A DNA stretch of 6,502 bases, taken from Gemmatimonadota bacterium (GTDB taxonomy: Bacteria; Gemmatimonadota; Gemmatimonadetes; Gemmatimonadales; Gemmatimonadaceae). This document shows, piece after piece, positions 1 through 5,998 of the stretch. The DNA is taken from contig PLMM01000207.1 in NCBI GenBank assembly GCA_003142495.1, forward strand, positions 1-6,502, given 5' to 3'. The translations under genes were made by a program, and so were the position numbers. Positions within the stretch are counted from its first letter, which is position 1. Every line of letters begins with the position of its first letter. The notes beneath the pieces are model-generated. The model saw only the letters and a list, made by a program, of their open reading frames with translations, did not search any database and was not told the DNA's origin.

Positions 1-73
1 CCGGCCGCCATCTGTTTTACGGCGCTCGAGAAGTCGATCACACGTGGCTTGCCGATGCGGAGTTTCTCCCAAG

Positions 74-805
74 ATGGCAGTTCGCAACCTGAGTGTGACG
101 GAGACGCCCGACCATGCGCCTTCGCGAAATCGCATTCTCGCCGCGCTTCCTGCCGCAGAGTTCGATCGCATTACATCCGGTCTCGAGCCATTCGCACTTC
201 TGGTCAACACCGTTCTCTACGAAGCAAATTCCCCCATCACACACGCGTACTTTCCGACGAGCGGCTGCGTGTCGATGGTGAATGCCTTGGATGAGGGGGC
301 CGTCGAGGTCGGAACGATCGGCTACGAAGGATGGGCGGGGCTGCCGCTGCTGCTGGGCGACGATCGCATGCCGACGCGCGCGATCGTGCAGCTCACCGGT
401 GAGTCGTACCGCATCACCGCCGCAGCGTTCGCGAAGGCCGTCGAAAAGAATCCCGCCTTCGCTCGGCTGCTCAACCGGCACTCGCTGGCGCTGTACAATC
501 AGGCCGCGCAATCGGTCGCGTGCAACCGCCTGCACACGCTCGAGTCGCGCTGCGCACGCTGGCTGCTCATGACGCACGATCGCATGCGCCTGGAGGAGTT
601 CGTTATCACGCACGATTCTCTCTCCTACATGCTCGGCGTCCATCGCCCGGCGGTCACGCTCGCCGCGGGAATGCTGCAGCGCGCGGGGCTGATCCGCTAC
701 ACGCGCGGACGGGTGCGCGTCGTCAACCGGCGCGGCCTCGAGGGCGTGTCGTGCGCCTGTTACGAGATTACGCGAAGCAACTATGAGCGACTGATCAGGG
801 GCTGA
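74..805 (+). CDS. Crp/Fnr-family transcriptional regulator
   Basis: Predicted cytoplasmic DNA-binding regulator of 243 residues with a cyclic-nucleotide-binding-like beta-barrel followed by a winged helix. The barrel spans about residues 20-125, with LYE (48-50), AYFPTSG (58-64) and VEVGTIGYEGWAGLPL (77-92). A long dimer helix follows (about 128-165), then a Crp-type helix-turn-helix at about 179-217, where LGVHRPAVTLAAGMLQRAGL is the turn and recognition helix. The C-terminus carries a CACY motif (C227, C229), which I recall from this subfamily. The usual cAMP-contact segment (GE..GE followed by R-S/T) is not preserved: the equivalent stretch reads GWAGL, so cAMP binding is doubtful and the effector is unknown. 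ATG 74 was chosen because a GGAG lies 11 bases upstream and the protein then starts just before the barrel. GTG 44 would add 10 residues, and the frame is open to base 2, so a start outside the window cannot be excluded. The targets are unknown; the neighbours give no clear hint. Confidence 0.9.
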   Translation: MAVRNLSVTETPDHAPSRNRILAALPAAEFDRITSGLEPFALLVNTVLYEANSPITHAYFPTSGCVSMVNALDEGAVEVGTIGYEGWAGLPLLLGDDRMPTRAIVQLTGESYRITAAAFAKAVEKNPAFARLLNRHSLALYNQAAQSVACNRLHTLESRCARWLLMTHDRMRLEEFVITHDSLSYMLGVHRPAVTLAAGMLQRAGLIRYTRGRVRVVNRRGLEGVSCACYEITRSNYERLIRG

Positions 806-815
806 ATCGCAGGGC

Positions 816-851
816 CGTGCGGAGTGCGGGCTGCGCGAGAATCTCCGCACG
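816..851 (+). terminator. hairpin after the Crp/Fnr gene, likely terminator
   Basis: A perfect 9-bp inverted repeat, CGTGCGGAG at 816-824 and CTCCGCACG at 843-851, encloses an 18-base loop and begins 10 bases after the regulator's stop codon. The position suggests transcript termination or 3'-end protection. No T-run follows, so it is not a canonical intrinsic terminator. Confidence 0.45.
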
Positions 852-1055
852 ATCGCGGCGCACGCGCGTCGCCATCAGAGGCCGGCGGAACAGCTACTCA
901 TCCCGATCTAGGAAGTGAACGCCACACTCCCGGAAGCGGTGGAGCTGCAGGCAAGACCGGGAATGGCGGGGAGGCTCGGCCAGCTGATCTCCATGGCCGC
1001 TGACGAGTACTACGGGCTCCCCCAACCGCCCGTTTGACGCGCCAAGACCTCACTC

Positions 1056-1085
1056 GCCCCATTCTTGCGATATGCAATTTGGGGC
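1056..1085. promoter_or_regulatory. imperfect hairpin upstream of the 81-residue protein gene
   Basis: GCCCCA (1056-1061) pairs with TGGGGC (1080-1085), and TTGC (1065-1068) pairs with GCAA (1074-1077). A 3x2 internal loop separates the two helices, and GATAT forms the apical loop. It lies 72 bases before ATG 1157. It could be a dyad operator or an RNA stem in the leader; the role is unknown. Confidence 0.3.
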
Positions 1086-1156
1086 GCAGTGGCGCGACGA
1101 AGTCGTGCGCAGACAGGATGGTCGCAGTGCCGGGCGTAACGTATTGCGGGAAACAA

Positions 1157-1402
1157 ATGGGGCAACCGAAGCTCGAGACAGTGGATCAGCGGCTGGTCCA
1201 CGCTAAGGACGGCACTCGATGGCGAGTGCGCGAGGCCATCGCGCACGACGTGCCGGGCGCCGAGGCGTCGTCGTGCCTCATCTTCGACGCTGGGTTCGTT
1301 TGCCGGCGCGTCTGGCGCTATCCCGCCGAATGGAGTGAGTTCGACGACCTCGCGTTGCTCGCAATCATGGAGAGGCCCCGGCAGCACGCCGCTCAGGGGT
1401 GA
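1157..1402 (+). CDS. small conserved-looking hypothetical protein, 81 residues
   Basis: The function is unknown. The core, TRWRVREAIAHDVPGA (residues 20-35), SSCLIFDAGFVCRRVW (38-53) and YPAEW (55-59), looks like a compact beta-rich domain. It resembles short hypothetical proteins I recall from Gemmatimonadota with a WRVRE...VPGA...RRVW.YP..W pattern; no characterised family is known to me. No signal peptide or membrane helix is visible. ATG 1157 is preferred because GCGGGA sits 5 bases upstream and the recognisable domain starts soon after. Earlier in-frame starts are ATG 1118 and TTG 1034, but the residues they add look uncharacteristic. The antisense frame reads much less like a protein. 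The last 10 bases overlap the 3' end of the convergent dipeptidase gene, so the two transcripts must be antisense at their ends. Confidence 0.6.
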   Translation: MGQPKLETVDQRLVHAKDGTRWRVREAIAHDVPGAEASSCLIFDAGFVCRRVWRYPAEWSEFDDLALLAIMERPRQHAAQG

Positions 1403-2667
1403 AGCTTTCCGTCCATCTCCTCGATGGTCGCCGTCGACGGCTTCCGTTCCTTTTGTAGCCGTGCCGCAACGGTCTCCGCCTGCGTAAACACGCGGATGAA
1501 ATTCTCACCAGCCACCTTCCGCAAATCCGCATCCGACCATCCCCGCCGCGCGAGCTCGGCCAGGAGATAGGGGAACTTCGAGACGTTCTCGAGGCCGGGA
1601 ATCACGTCGTCAATGCCGTCGAAGTCGCTACCGATTCCCACGTGATCGATGCCGGCGATATCGCGGACGTGCTCGATGTGGTCGGCGACGTCGGCGATCG
1701 ACGCGCGAATGGGGGGGTGCGCCGTGCGCCACTCCGACAGCTCGCGCTCCACCGCCGCCGTATCCGAGCCGAACTTCGCCTTCGCATCCTTCGACGCCTG
1801 CTCCTCGGCCACGTCGTGCGCGCGCACCTTCGCCGACACGAAGCCGTTGACGAAGGGCACCATCACGATGCCGCCGTTCTTCGGCAGCCGCGCAAGGATC
1901 GAGTCGGGGACGTCGCGCGGATGATCGACGAGCGCACGCGCACCGGAGTGTGAGAAGATCACCGGCGCTTCGCTCGCATCGAGCGCCGCGCTCATCGTTC
2001 CCGGCGACACGTGCGCGAGATCGACGAGCATCCCGAGCCGGTTCATCTCGCGAACGACCTCCTTGCCGAAGGGAGTGAGCCCGCCGTGTTTCGGCTCATC
2101 GAGCGCGGCATCCGCCCAGTCGAGTGTGACGTTGTGCGTGAGCGTCATGTAGCGAACGCCCATGTCGTAGTACGCGCGGAGTGCGCCGAGCGAGTTCTCG
2201 ATGGCGTGACCGCCCTCCATGCCGAGGAAAGAAGCGACCTTCCCCTGCGAAAAATCGTAGCGGATGTCGGCGGCACGCGTGGCGAAGGCGAGGCGCTCGG
2301 GGTACTTGGCGATGAAGCGGCGCGCGATGTCGATCTCCTCGAGCTGCACGCGCGCATAGCCGGAGTCCTTGATCTCGCCGGGAATGTAGACCGACCAGAA
2401 TTGCGCGCCGACCATCCCTTCCTTCATGCGGGCGAGATCCGTGTGCCCGGAAGTCGGGTGGCGAAGGTCGTACGCCTCGACATCGCGCGGCGTGTGCTTG
2501 TCCTCGCGAATGCGCCACGCGAGATCGTTGTGGCCATCGACCAACGGCGTCGTGCGCAGAATCCGCTTTGCGCGCGCGAGGTTGGAATCAGCGGCCTGCG
2601 CGTCGGCGCTGGATGTGGCGAAGGCGGCGCACACGAGGAGGAGAGCGATCGCGAGTCGAATCAGCAT
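1393..2667 (-). CDS. secreted M19-family membrane dipeptidase homologue
   Basis: Zinc-dependent dipeptidase of the renal dipeptidase (M19) family, expected to cleave dipeptides, possibly including D-amino-acid dipeptides, outside the cytoplasm. The 424 residues begin with a signal peptide (MLIRLAIALLLVCAAFATSS, then ADAQA), with likely cleavage near residues 23-25. LLVC is a poor lipobox because the residue before Cys is Val, so lipid anchoring is not favoured. Metal and active-site signatures are all present: DGHND with H46 and D48, GMEGGH with bridging E151, DLAHVS with H219, FSHSGAR with H240, and GIGSDFDG with D348. The length is usual for the family and the gene looks intact. ATG 2667 is supported by the immediate signal peptide; no good Shine-Dalgarno precedes it. 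The gene is divergent from the acetyltransferase and convergent with the 81-residue protein. A role in peptide scavenging or cell-wall peptide turnover is inference. Confidence 0.95.
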   Translation of the reverse strand: MLIRLAIALLLVCAAFATSSADAQAADSNLARAKRILRTTPLVDGHNDLAWRIREDKHTPRDVEAYDLRHPTSGHTDLARMKEGMVGAQFWSVYIPGEIKDSGYARVQLEEIDIARRFIAKYPERLAFATRAADIRYDFSQGKVASFLGMEGGHAIENSLGALRAYYDMGVRYMTLTHNVTLDWADAALDEPKHGGLTPFGKEVVREMNRLGMLVDLAHVSPGTMSAALDASEAPVIFSHSGARALVDHPRDVPDSILARLPKNGGIVMVPFVNGFVSAKVRAHDVAEEQASKDAKAKFGSDTAAVERELSEWRTAHPPIRASIADVADHIEHVRDIAGIDHVGIGSDFDGIDDVIPGLENVSKFPYLLAELARRGWSDADLRKVAGENFIRVFTQAETVAARLQKERKPSTATIEEMDGKLHP

Positions 2668-2687
2668 GAGGCGTTAGGGATTGTCTG

Positions 2688-2716
2688 TTGAAGTTGCGGA
2701 TCGTGGCTCGCACAAT
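2688..2716 (+). promoter_or_regulatory. candidate sigma70 promoter for the acetyltransferase
   Basis: TTGAAG (2688-2693) and CACAAT (2711-2716) are separated by exactly 17 bases, each matching four of six consensus positions. Transcription would begin near 2723, giving a leader of about 120 bases that contains the 14-bp repeats. This is a prediction from spacing and motif match only. Confidence 0.4.
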
Positions 2717-2751
2717 GTTGCACGGGAAGCGGAGATGTGCGAGCGCGCGCG

Positions 2752-2807
2752 ACTTTCGTGCGCAGCCTTTCGTGCGCAGACTTTCGTGCGCAGACTTTCG
2801 TGCGTAG
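2752..2807 (+). repeat. four tandem copies of a 14-bp repeat
   Basis: Four head-to-tail copies lie at 2752-2765, 2766-2779, 2780-2793 and 2794-2807. Copies 1 and 3 are ACTTTCGTGCGCAG; copy 2 starts with C in place of A; copy 4 reads GTGCGTAG at its end. The first three copies contain the palindrome TGCGCA. The array ends 36 bases before the acetyltransferase start codon and within its predicted leader. It may be a slippage-prone minisatellite or an iterated binding site. Confidence 0.9.
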
Positions 2808-2843
2808 CCTTGCCGCCGCGGCGGGCGCGCGATAGGGTGGGGA

Positions 2844-3386
2844 ATGACTACGCTAGAGACGGAGCGCCTGTTCCTCCGCCCGCTGTCCAGCGACGATCTC
2901 GAGTGGCTCGTGTCGCTTCGCGGCAATGCCGACGTGATGCGCTACATCGGCAACGACGGCGCGGTGCCGCGCGAGAAGACCATCGAGCGGCTCGGGCGAT
3001 ATCTGCGCTGTTGGGAGGAGCACGGGCTGGGGATGTTCGGCATTCGCTTTCACGGCGCAACCGAGGCGGTGGGGTGGGCGGGGCTGCAGCCGCTCGAGCA
3101 GACCGGTGAGATCGAGGTTGGCTACGCGTTCGGCAAAGGTGCGTGGGGGCTCGGTCTCGCGACGGAGGCGGCGCGGGAGGTGGTCGCGTGGGGCTTTCGC
3201 GAGCGCGGGCTCGAGCGGATTGTCGCGGTTGCGAGCCCGGAGAACGAGGCGTCGCGGCGGGTGATGGACAAGCTCGGGATGCGCTACGAGGGGATCAAGC
3301 TGCGTTACGGAACCGACTGCGCGTACTACTCGCTGACACCGGAGGCGTTCGAGGCTGAAGAGCGGAGACGCGCAGCGAAGAGCTGA
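2844..3386 (+). CDS. GNAT acetyltransferase, RimJ/RimL-like
   Basis: Predicted acetyl-CoA-dependent N-acetyltransferase of the Acetyltransf_3 group (RimJ/RimL-like), 180 residues, cytoplasmic. The N-terminal strand LETERLFLRPLSSDDLE (4-20) is typical. The central EVGYAFGKGAWGLGLATEAA (91-110) holds strand 4 and the pyrophosphate-binding loop, with G-x-G-x-A before the helix. The segment NEASRRVMDKLGMRYEG (134-150) is the standard C-terminal motif, followed by a Tyr pair (161-162) near the usual catalytic end. Such enzymes acetylate ribosomal protein N-termini, small amines or drugs, and the substrate cannot be read from the sequence. The start ATG is well supported by AGGGTGG just upstream and by the conserved N-terminal strand. 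It appears monocistronic, with its own promoter candidate, a repeat-bearing leader and a hairpin directly after the stop. Confidence 0.92.
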   Translation: MTTLETERLFLRPLSSDDLEWLVSLRGNADVMRYIGNDGAVPREKTIERLGRYLRCWEEHGLGMFGIRFHGATEAVGWAGLQPLEQTGEIEVGYAFGKGAWGLGLATEAAREVVAWGFRERGLERIVAVASPENEASRRVMDKLGMRYEGIKLRYGTDCAYYSLTPEAFEAEERRRAAKS

Positions 3387-3412
3387 CCGCTCGCGCGTGG
3401 AGCTGCGAGCGG
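3387..3412. terminator. hairpin between convergent genes, likely bidirectional terminator
   Basis: A perfect 8-bp inverted repeat, CCGCTCGC (3387-3394) and GCGAGCGG (3405-3412), has a 10-base loop and starts at the base after the acetyltransferase TGA. It also lies 10 bases past the stop of the minus-strand gene at 3423. No T-tract is seen on either side, so termination is inferred from position and stem strength. Confidence 0.6.
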
Positions 3413-3422
3413 GCTACGCCTC

Positions 3423-3704
3423 CTACGGATCTACGCGCTGGTGCCGGCGCACCGCCGCTACCGCCGGGCACTCACGCCCATGCTCGCAGTACCAGCCGTG
3501 CCGATCGTGAAAGACCATGTGCACGCGCGGCGCATCGTCGGGCAGATCATCCACTCGGAACAGCTGCATCACGGTGGTGCTCTCGCCGCATCGGCTGCGC
3601 GGATCGAGCTGTCGAATGCGAAGCAGCTCGGCCGGCTCGCGACGATTGTTCGGCTCGCGAATGGTGGCGCGAATCATGGCTGGAAAGCGGTGGAGGTGTG
3701 CCAT
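3423..3704 (-). CDS. hypothetical His/Cys-rich protein, 93 residues, possible metal site
   Basis: I do not recognise a named family. Codon use is strongly that of a GC-rich coding gene (CGC, GAG, CTG and CTC dominate), while the + strand frame reads poorly. The start is either ATG 3704 or the internal ATG at 3677 (M10), which precedes IRATIREPNNRREPAELLRI. The C-terminal half holds VHMVFHDRHGWYCEHGRECP (61-80), in which H62, H66, H69, C73, H75 and C79 crowd together and could bind a metal ion such as zinc. There is no signal peptide or membrane segment. The gene converges on the acetyltransferase and is divergent from the dap operon, which it precedes by 229 bases. No Shine-Dalgarno is evident at ATG 3704; a promoter candidate ends about 10 bases upstream, so translation may be nearly leaderless. 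A DNA- or RNA-binding or redox role is possible but not supported by any motif I know. Confidence 0.6.
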   Translation of the reverse strand: MAHLHRFPAMIRATIREPNNRREPAELLRIRQLDPRSRCGESTTVMQLFRVDDLPDDAPRVHMVFHDRHGWYCEHGRECPAVAAVRRHQRVDP

Positions 3705-3714
3705 GCTAAAGCTC

Positions 3715-3742
3715 TATGTAGTAGGTGGTTAAGAATCCGCAA
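3715..3742 (-). promoter_or_regulatory. weak promoter candidate for the 93-residue protein
   Basis: Read on the minus strand, TTGCGG (3742-3737) and TACATA (3720-3715) are separated by 16 bases and lie just upstream of ATG 3704. Each hexamer matches only half of the consensus. If used, the transcript would begin a few bases before the start codon. Confidence 0.22.
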
Positions 3743-3801
3743 CTCTGCTCCTTGCGAGCGAAACGGCTCCCGCGAGCTTCGGTACGTGTTCGGCATCGGC
3801 A

Positions 3802-3807
3802 TATTAT
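3802..3807 (+). promoter_or_regulatory. candidate -10 element for the dap operon
   Basis: TATTAT at 3802-3807 matches five of six bases of the sigma70 -10 consensus in a relatively AT-rich patch. TTCGGT at 3778-3783, 18 bases upstream, is a poor -35 match. A start near 3814 would leave a leader of about 120 bases with one 6-bp stem (ATCAGC 3844-3849 and GCTGAT 3863-3868) but no recognisable lysine riboswitch. Confidence 0.25.
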
Positions 3808-3933
3808 CGCTCCAGCCCCTCGTGTGCAATCCTTCCCCTGAGCATCAGCCGACTTTTCTTCTGCTGATCCATCGCCCGCGATGATCGCCGCCCAACGCTG
3901 TCATGCACACCCAATCCCATGTACGTTGTTTCG

Positions 3934-4929
3934 ATGACCGACGTCGTCTCCCTCGCGGAAGCTCTCATTGCGCAACCGTCCCTCACGGGCGCCGAAGCTC
4001 CGGCTGTCGAGCTCGCCACCGCATGGCTTCGTGAGCGCGGCTGGAACGTGACCCTGCAGCAACTCTCTCCGGCGCGCGCGAACATCTGGGCATCACACGG
4101 TCTCGGTCGCGTCACCCTTTCCACGCATCTGGATACCGTTCCACCGTTCATCGGCCCTCGGCGCGTCGGGAATCGCCTCACAGGGCGCGGCGCCTGCGAC
4201 GCCAAGGGGATCGCCGCCGCCATGATGGTCGCGGCCCAGACGTTGGCCGAGGAGGGGGAGAAGCGCGTCGATATCCTGCTGGTCGTCGGCGAGGAGAAAA
4301 ATTCGGACGGCGCGCGCGCCGCCAACGCGCTCCCCGCCACCAGCCGCTATCTCATCAACGGCGAGCCGACCGAGGGACGGCTCGCGTCGGGTGCGAAGGG
4401 CTCGATGAACGTGCGCGTCCGCACGCGCGGCCGCGCCGCACACTCCGCCTATCCTGAGCTCGGCGAGTCGGCCATCACGCCCATGCTCGCGCTGCTCTCG
4501 ACGCTCGACGATCTCGAGCTGCCGGCGGATTCGCAGCTCGGCGCGACGACGATCAACGTGGGGACGCTGAATGCGGGGCACGAGGCGAACATCGTGCCGG
4601 ATGAAGCCGTCGCACAGCTGATGGTCCGCCTGGTCGGCGACGTCGCGATCGTTCGTGGGATTCTCGAGCGCTGGGCGCACGGCCGCGCGGAGCTCGAGTT
4701 CGCGCCGCACATCCCGGCGCAGCACTTTCACACGATTCCCGGCTTCGACAGTGGCCCAGTGTCGTACACGAGCGACATCCCGCTGCTCGATCGGTGGGGC
4801 ACACCGCTTCTCTTCGGGCCGGGCTCCATTCACGTCGCGCATACCCCCGACGAGTTCATTGACTTCGACGAGCTGCGCGGCGCGGTCGACAGCTACATGC
4901 GTCTCGTGCGTACATTACTCGCCTCATGA
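3934..4929 (+). CDS. dapE: M20 metallo-deacylase, probable succinyl-diaminopimelate desuccinylase
   Basis: Dinuclear zinc hydrolase of the M20 ArgE/DapE family, 331 residues. In the DAP pathway DapE hydrolyses N-succinyl-LL-2,6-diaminopimelate to LL-diaminopimelate and succinate. Motifs in order: STHLDTVPP with H65 and D67; GRGACDAKG with bridging D89; VVGEEKNSDG with catalytic E120 and metal ligand E121; INGEPT with E144; the dimer-domain His in AHSAYP (H170); and HVAHTPDEF with C-terminal ligand H303. All key residues are present. GACDAKG is closer to the ArgE/LysK-like branch than to classical DapE (GADMKG type) as I recall them, so an N-acetyl-ornithine or acetyl-lysine type substrate is an alternative. 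The adjacent asd and dapD favour DapE. Start: ATG 3934 places the first helix at the usual distance; ATG 3919 (five residues longer) is equally possible, and neither has a clear ribosome binding site. Its stop overlaps the asd start (ATGA), implying translational coupling. Confidence 0.85.
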   Translation: MTDVVSLAEALIAQPSLTGAEAPAVELATAWLRERGWNVTLQQLSPARANIWASHGLGRVTLSTHLDTVPPFIGPRRVGNRLTGRGACDAKGIAAAMMVAAQTLAEEGEKRVDILLVVGEEKNSDGARAANALPATSRYLINGEPTEGRLASGAKGSMNVRVRTRGRAAHSAYPELGESAITPMLALLSTLDDLELPADSQLGATTINVGTLNAGHEANIVPDEAVAQLMVRLVGDVAIVRGILERWAHGRAELEFAPHIPAQHFHTIPGFDSGPVSYTSDIPLLDRWGTPLLFGPGSIHVAHTPDEFIDFDELRGAVDSYMRLVRTLLAS

Positions 4930-5996
4930 CAGCCGCCCCCATCCGCAAGATTCCGGTCGGCGTACTCGGCGCCACCGGCGCCGTCGGCCAGACGTTCATC
5001 AAGCTGCTCGCGAATCATCCGTGGTTCGAGGTCACCGCCGTTGCCGCGTCCGAGCGCTCGGCGGGGAAGCGTTACAGCGACGCGGCGCACTGGCTGAGCG
5101 GCGACATGCCCGAGCGCGTGGCGAAGCTGACGGTCACCGCGTGTGATCCGGCCGTAGTCGACGCGCCGGTCGTCTTCTCCGCGCTCGACTCCGATGCGGC
5201 GGAGGAGGTCGAAGCGGCGTTCGCGCGCGCCGGGCGGCTCGTGCTCAGCAACGCGCGCAACTATCGCATGGATGCGGATGTGCCGCTGCTCATCCCCGAG
5301 GTGAATCCGGATCATCTCGCGCTCATCCCGATTCAGCGCGCGGCGCGCGGCTGGAGTGGCGCGATCGTGACGAACTCGAACTGCTCGACGATGGTGATCG
5401 CGCTCGCGCTCGCGCCGCTACATCAGGCGTTCGGCATCGAGCAGCTTTTCGTCACCACGCTGCAGGCGCTTTCCGGCGCCGGCTATCCCGGCGTTCCCTC
5501 GCTCGATATCCTCGGCAACATCATCCCCTTCATCGGCGGCGGCGAAGAGGAGAAGATCGAGTCGGAGCCGCTCAAGATCCTGGGCACCTTCGAGAATGGC
5601 GCGGTGACGCCCGCACGCATGCGCGTGAGTGCGCAGGTGAATCGCGTTGCCGTCGAGCACGGGCACACGGCGTGCATGTCGGTGAAGCTGGCGTCGCGCG
5701 CCACGCCCGACGCCGCGATGGATGCGCTGCGCTCATGGAAGGGCGCGATCGCCGGCCTCGGGTTGCCGAGCGCGCCGGAGCGGGCGGTGATCGTCACGAT
5801 GGAGAAGGATCGGCCGCAGCCGAGGCGTGACGTGAACGCGGGGAACGGAATGTCGGTGGTGGTCGGGCGCGTGCGCACGGACCCGATGCTGGATCTCAGG
5901 CTCGTCGCGATGGGGCACAACACCATTCGCGGCGCGGCCGGCGCATCGATTCTCAACGCAGAGCTGATGTTCGCGCGCGGCCTCATCAAGGCGTGA
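4926..5996 (+). CDS. asd: aspartate-semialdehyde dehydrogenase, archaeal/fungal type
   Basis: Catalyses NADPH-dependent reduction of L-aspartyl-4-phosphate to aspartate 4-semialdehyde, the branch point for diaminopimelate, lysine, threonine and methionine. The 356-residue protein opens with the nucleotide-binding loop GATGAVG (15-21). The catalytic cysteine is C153 in TNSNCSTMV, and the catalytic histidine is H247 in NRVAVEHGHTA with substrate-contacting R240. The motifs GGGEEEKIE (204-212) and DRPQPRRDVNAGNGMSVVVG (295-314) are present. The SNCST and RPQPR segments and the short spacing place it with the archaeal/fungal-type subfamily rather than the E. coli-type enzyme (family knowledge). 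The gene is complete with no missing key residue. The ATG overlaps the dapE stop by four bases, and no separate Shine-Dalgarno is seen, consistent with coupled translation. It lies between dapE and dapD, so its product feeds the pathway completed by its neighbours. Confidence 0.96.
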   Translation: MTAAPIRKIPVGVLGATGAVGQTFIKLLANHPWFEVTAVAASERSAGKRYSDAAHWLSGDMPERVAKLTVTACDPAVVDAPVVFSALDSDAAEEVEAAFARAGRLVLSNARNYRMDADVPLLIPEVNPDHLALIPIQRAARGWSGAIVTNSNCSTMVIALALAPLHQAFGIEQLFVTTLQALSGAGYPGVPSLDILGNIIPFIGGGEEEKIESEPLKILGTFENGAVTPARMRVSAQVNRVAVEHGHTACMSVKLASRATPDAAMDALRSWKGAIAGLGLPSAPERAVIVTMEKDRPQPRRDVNAGNGMSVVVGRVRTDPMLDLRLVAMGHNTIRGAAGASILNAELMFARGLIKA

Positions 5997-5998
5997 CG

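Larger units (their letters stand above)
806..1156. other. intergenic stretch without a confident gene
   Basis: No confident gene was found in these 351 bases. The stretch holds the hairpin at 816-851, a second imperfect hairpin at 1056-1085, and a readable frame at 807-1037 broken by one TAG at 909-911. Downstream of that stop a GTG at 915 opens 40 codons to TGA 1035-1037. Their content is protein-like (for example LPEAVELQARPGMAGRLG and MAADEYYGLP). Upstream of the TAG the frame reads LRTIAAHARRHQRPAEQLL. This could be a decayed small gene or chance in GC-rich DNA. I cannot assign a family, and there is no obvious ribosome binding site. Confidence 0.5.

Noticed and set aside
1..43. Possible end of an upstream gene or divergent start (minus-strand ATG at 11-9)
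   Set aside because: Fewer than four codons would be visible, with no ribosome binding site, so no gene can be supported.
38..850. 270-codon minus-strand open frame opposite the Crp/Fnr gene
   Set aside because: It is antisense to a gene with clear family motifs. Its Arg/Ala/His-rich composition is typical of shadow frames in GC-rich DNA.
1034..1039. TTGACG as a -35 box for the 81-residue gene
   Set aside because: There is no acceptable -10 hexamer at 16-18 bases; the nearest AT-rich match is 31 bases away.
1010..1387. 125-codon minus-strand open frame opposite the 81-residue protein
   Set aside because: The + strand frame has the patterned, conserved-looking core; this one reads as mixed composition.
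2011..2691. 226-codon plus-strand open frame inside the dipeptidase gene
   Set aside because: It is the antisense of an M19 enzyme with all metal ligands intact, and its own translation shows no recognisable domain.
3441..3884. 147-codon plus-strand open frame overlapping the 93-residue minus-strand gene
   Set aside because: Codon use and residue content favour the minus strand, and this frame shows no domain or ribosome binding site.
3808..3933. Lysine riboswitch or other structured RNA leader before the dap operon
   Set aside because: The leader is too short and shows only one 6-bp stem; no conserved lysine-riboswitch core was recognised.
4093..4842. 249-codon minus-strand open frame opposite dapE
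   Set aside because: It is a shadow of a gene with a complete M20 motif set, and its sequence is low-complexity Arg-rich.
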